Assembly (NCBI GenBank): GCA_947503925.1
Contig: CANNFQ010000001.1
Span: 682,001 to 746,000 of the forward strand
Reading direction: 5' to 3'
Origin: an uncultured Paracoccaceae bacterium
GTDB taxonomy: Bacteria > Pseudomonadota > Alphaproteobacteria > Rhodobacterales > Rhodobacteraceae
DNA: 64,000 bases
Made by a program: the position numbers and the translations under genes. The notes under the pieces were generated by a model that worked only from the letters and a program-made list of their open reading frames with translations, did no database searches and was not told where the DNA came from. Positions 62,208 through 64,000 of this stretch are shown piece by piece; the stretch's first letter is position 1; every line of letters begins with the position of its first letter.

Positions 62208-62797
62208 TCCCTATCCTGATCCTCGCCGCCGGATCATCTTCGCGGATGGGTGATCGGGATAAGCTGCTGGAAGATGTAGGCGGTCAACCCTTGCTGCGCC
62301 AAAAGGTGCAGCGGGCCATCACAACGGGGCATCCGGTATGCGTCGCCCTACCCGCCCCGAATCACCCGCGCGAATCTGCCATCAGCGACCTGCACGCAAC
62401 TTGCCTATATATCCCTGAAGCTGCCGAGGGCATGTCCGGCACCATGCGGGGTGCCGTGGCCCAGTTGCCCGGTAATGGCGCTTTCATGATGCTGCTCGGC
62501 GATCTTGTCGCCATTGATACCAGCGACATGCAGGCGATTTTTACCGCCAACAAAACCCACACCAATAACCTGATCTGGCGCGGCGCCACGCCCGATGGCA
62601 AACCCGGCCATCCGATCATTTTTGACGGCAGCCTGCGCCCGGCATTTCAAAACCTGTCGGGCGATGGTGGTGGCGAGGCGCTTGTCAAACCGCGAAGCAA
62701 ACAAACTCACCTGACACGCTTCACCGATGATCGGTCGCGGCTTGATCTGGACACGCCCGAAGATTGGGCAGAGTGGCGGCGAAAGAACCCTACTTAA
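62204..62797 (+). CDS. MobA/MocA-like nucleotidyltransferase
   Basis: 197 residues starting MIPILILAAGSSSRMGDRDKLLEDVGGQPLLRQKV, the nucleotide-binding signature of MobA-like NTP transferases. FMMLLGDLVAID holds the metal-binding Asp, and GKPGHPIIFDGSL and the final RSRLDLDTPEDWAEWRR are typical of the MocA (molybdopterin cytidylyltransferase) group. It overlaps the FAD/GcvT gene by 4 bases. A xanthine-dehydrogenase-type enzyme using the cofactor is not in the window. Confidence 0.85.
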   Translation: MIPILILAAGSSSRMGDRDKLLEDVGGQPLLRQKVQRAITTGHPVCVALPAPNHPRESAISDLHATCLYIPEAAEGMSGTMRGAVAQLPGNGAFMMLLGDLVAIDTSDMQAIFTANKTHTNNLIWRGATPDGKPGHPIIFDGSLRPAFQNLSGDGGGEALVKPRSKQTHLTRFTDDRSRLDLDTPEDWAEWRRKNPT

Positions 62798-63443
62798 ACA
62801 GCAGCATGGATTCGACGCGGCGCAATGCCTTGCGGGCCGCACCGAAACGTTTCGTGCCTTCCTGCGTCGCCAAAGACGGACAAATCTGAAACAGCTCCTG
62901 ACGCTGGGAAGGCTCGACACCTTTCAATGCGTAATCATTGGGCTGAAAGCTTTCAGTCCATGTTCCATCCGCCAGCACGATCTGGTGCTTGTCGAACATG
63001 AAATGCAGATAGGTCGTTCCGGGCACATTTACCGCATCAATCCCGGGCAACTTGGTCATATCCTTGGCGGCAACCAGCACCTCAACCTCACCAAAATGTT
63101 CGCGGGCCAGTTCGGACACCACAAGCATCCGGTGCTGTGGCGATACCAACATGTCACGTTCCGGCAGGTTGTTGCCAAGACTCCCTGAGCGGATCAAGAT
63201 CGGGCGCAGTTGCGGCGCGTTTTTCAACTCATCAGCAGGCAAGGTACGGTGCCCGGCCCAGACAATGCTTTGGATCCCATGATCACGGGTCAGGACACGA
63301 TCGCCGACGGTCAGGGTTTCGACCAGCCGTTCACCTTTTGGGGTCGCAATACGCGTACCAGGAGTAAAACAGGGCACAATCCGTGAAAAATCGGATCCTG
63401 CTTCATGCGGCTGAGCCGCGAAATCTGTTTTCATAATCATCAT
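62790..63443 (-). CDS. Hint domain-containing protein
   Basis: 217 residues. The Hint (hedgehog/intein) fold reads IVPCFTPGTRIATPKGERLVETLTVGDRVLTRDHGIQSIVWAGHRTL, with LVSPQHRML the conserved Block-F-like histidine region and YLHFMFDKHQIVLADGTWTESF the end. The Cys after VP is the intein-type nucleophile, but no extein follows, so self-splicing is not expected. Stand-alone Hint_2 proteins are common in Rhodobacterales; the function is unknown. Tail-to-tail overlap of 8 bases with the MobA-like gene. It starts at 63443 after TAGG. Confidence 0.82.
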   Translation of the reverse strand: MMIMKTDFAAQPHEAGSDFSRIVPCFTPGTRIATPKGERLVETLTVGDRVLTRDHGIQSIVWAGHRTLPADELKNAPQLRPILIRSGSLGNNLPERDMLVSPQHRMLVVSELAREHFGEVEVLVAAKDMTKLPGIDAVNVPGTTYLHFMFDKHQIVLADGTWTESFQPNDYALKGVEPSQRQELFQICPSLATQEGTKRFGAARKALRRVESMLLFK

Positions 63444-63697
63444 GCCAAACGCCTACTACCTTTAACCAAACCGAACACAGCACCTCGCCGGATCGGCGCA
63501 CCAAAAACGATGCAAAACCATTCATCAACTTCAAAGCAGTAAATCTGCTTTTGCGTGTGTCCTGAATCTCTCAAACAACCAGACCAGAACAGTATTAATA
63601 ATATGTTAACCGTTAAGCTTTCGAAAACCAAGCTTCCATGAGGCAAAATATCACTTAAAATACTGGGTGGTTAACAATCATCCATTCTGGATCGTAT
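63444..63697. other. AT-rich intergenic region between Hint gene and tRNA-Leu
   Basis: 254 bases, clearly more AT-rich than the flanks (runs such as TATTAATAATATGTTAACC near 63593-63611). No gene was recognised. It must contain the promoter of the Hint gene. The tRNA is read towards it, so its transcript end should also lie here, but no hairpin with a T-run stands out. Confidence 0.4.
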
Positions 63698-63783
63698 TGG
63701 TGCCGATGGAGAGACTCGAACTCTCACGATGTTGCCATCGGGGGATTTTGAATCCCCTGCGTCTACCATTCCGCCACATCGGC
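63698..63783 (-). tRNA. tRNA-Leu (anticodon CAA)
   Basis: On the leftward strand the acceptor arm GCCGATG pairs with CATCGGC, followed by A and an encoded CCA (63698-63700). The anticodon stem-loop GGGGA-TTCAAAA-TCCCC gives anticodon CAA, which reads the Leu codon UUG. The long variable arm (CGATGGCAACATCG) is class II, and the T arm GAGAG-TTCGAGT-CTCTC is intact. Confidence 0.96.
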
Positions 63784-63848
63784 CAATGCGCATTGCCTAA
63801 TCGGGCCTGCAACGCGCGTCAATCGCCGTTTTTGACTTTTTCGCGCTG

Positions 63849-64000
63849 TTACAGCCGGTTGGTGGAAAACGTATCACATTGCGACAGATCACCACTTTCC
63901 AGACCACGGGCAAACCAGCGCTGGCGTTGTTCGCTTGTACCATGGGTAAAGGTGTGCGGGCGCACGCGCTGGCCTGCATTGCGTTGCAACGTATCATCAC
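63849..64000 (-). CDS. Neutral zinc metallopeptidase, YpfJ-like (C-terminal end only)
   Basis: The 49 C-terminal residues are in the window. They contain [18 protein letters not shown] and [10 protein letters not shown], matching the ending of YpfJ-family neutral zinc metallopeptidases (SFTHGTSxQRxRWF...C-TF). The stop is at 63849-63851. The catalytic HExxH part lies beyond the window edge, so activity cannot be judged. The frame is 2 bases off from a longer open frame across the same bases that has no family match. Confidence 0.8.
   Translation of the reverse strand, partial: DDTLQRNAGQRVRPHTFTHGTSEQRQRWFARGLESGDLSQCDTFSTNRL

Overview
The window looks like chromosomal DNA of a marine alphaproteobacterium of the Rhodobacterales (Roseobacter group). 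The gene families point there: a fused TAXI-type TRAP permease with a UspA partner, an aspartate-type (non-zinc) HemB, a Hint-domain protein, a dimethylglycine-dehydrogenase-like FAD/GcvT fusion, a DUF502 protein, and an orphan LuxR-type regulator. No phage, CRISPR array or rRNA operon was seen. One tRNA-Leu lies near the right end.

Layout. Positions 1-875 hold two tandem TerY-like VWA proteins, the second cut by the window edge. 1323-5432 is a TAXI TRAP transporter operon (binding protein, fused permease, UspA). 5655-10177 is a three-gene operon of a ThDP-dependent enzyme, an FAD amine oxidase and a ketosynthase-III-like protein that lacks the catalytic cysteine; I read it as an uncharacterised small-molecule pathway. 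It runs convergently into a 1306-residue protein built like mammalian soluble adenylyl cyclase.

14.2-33.3 kb is an exopolysaccharide locus: three glycosyltransferases, a Wzx flippase, a Wza-like export protein, a hybrid histidine kinase with a periplasmic molybdopterin-fold partner, GalU, a WecG-type glycosyltransferase fused to an initiating sugar-phosphate transferase, a LuxR-type response regulator, a Wzz-like chain-length protein, a Wzy-like polymerase and Ugd. A nested island of three insertion-sequence remnants or copies (29.57-32.04 kb) separates Wzy from Ugd. A dyad of the form TATCC-N4-GGRTA recurs 75-93 bp upstream of wza, the molybdopterin-fold gene, the response regulator and wzz, which suggests one regulon.

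33.4-64 kb is mostly housekeeping and metabolism: aroQ and an orphan LuxR regulator; an intergenic region full of hairpins ahead of a ribbon-helix-helix/EF-hand protein; rpsB-tsf; a HupE-like gene and a DUF4198 gene that overlap head to head; psuK-psuG; DUF502; a LysE exporter; bdhA with a patatin-like lipase; a candidate small RNA next to a YejA-like binding protein; arsC with an aquaglyceroporin; an XRE-cupin regulator divergent from an acyl-CoA synthetase/FrnE/MFS cluster; an O-antigen ligase-like gene; mfd; hemB; a SYLF lipoprotein; the FAD/GcvT protein; a MobA-like transferase; a Hint protein; tRNA-Leu(CAA); and the C-terminal end of a YpfJ-like zinc metallopeptidase. All calls come from reading the sequence only. 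Family names rest on motif recognition, not on database searches.
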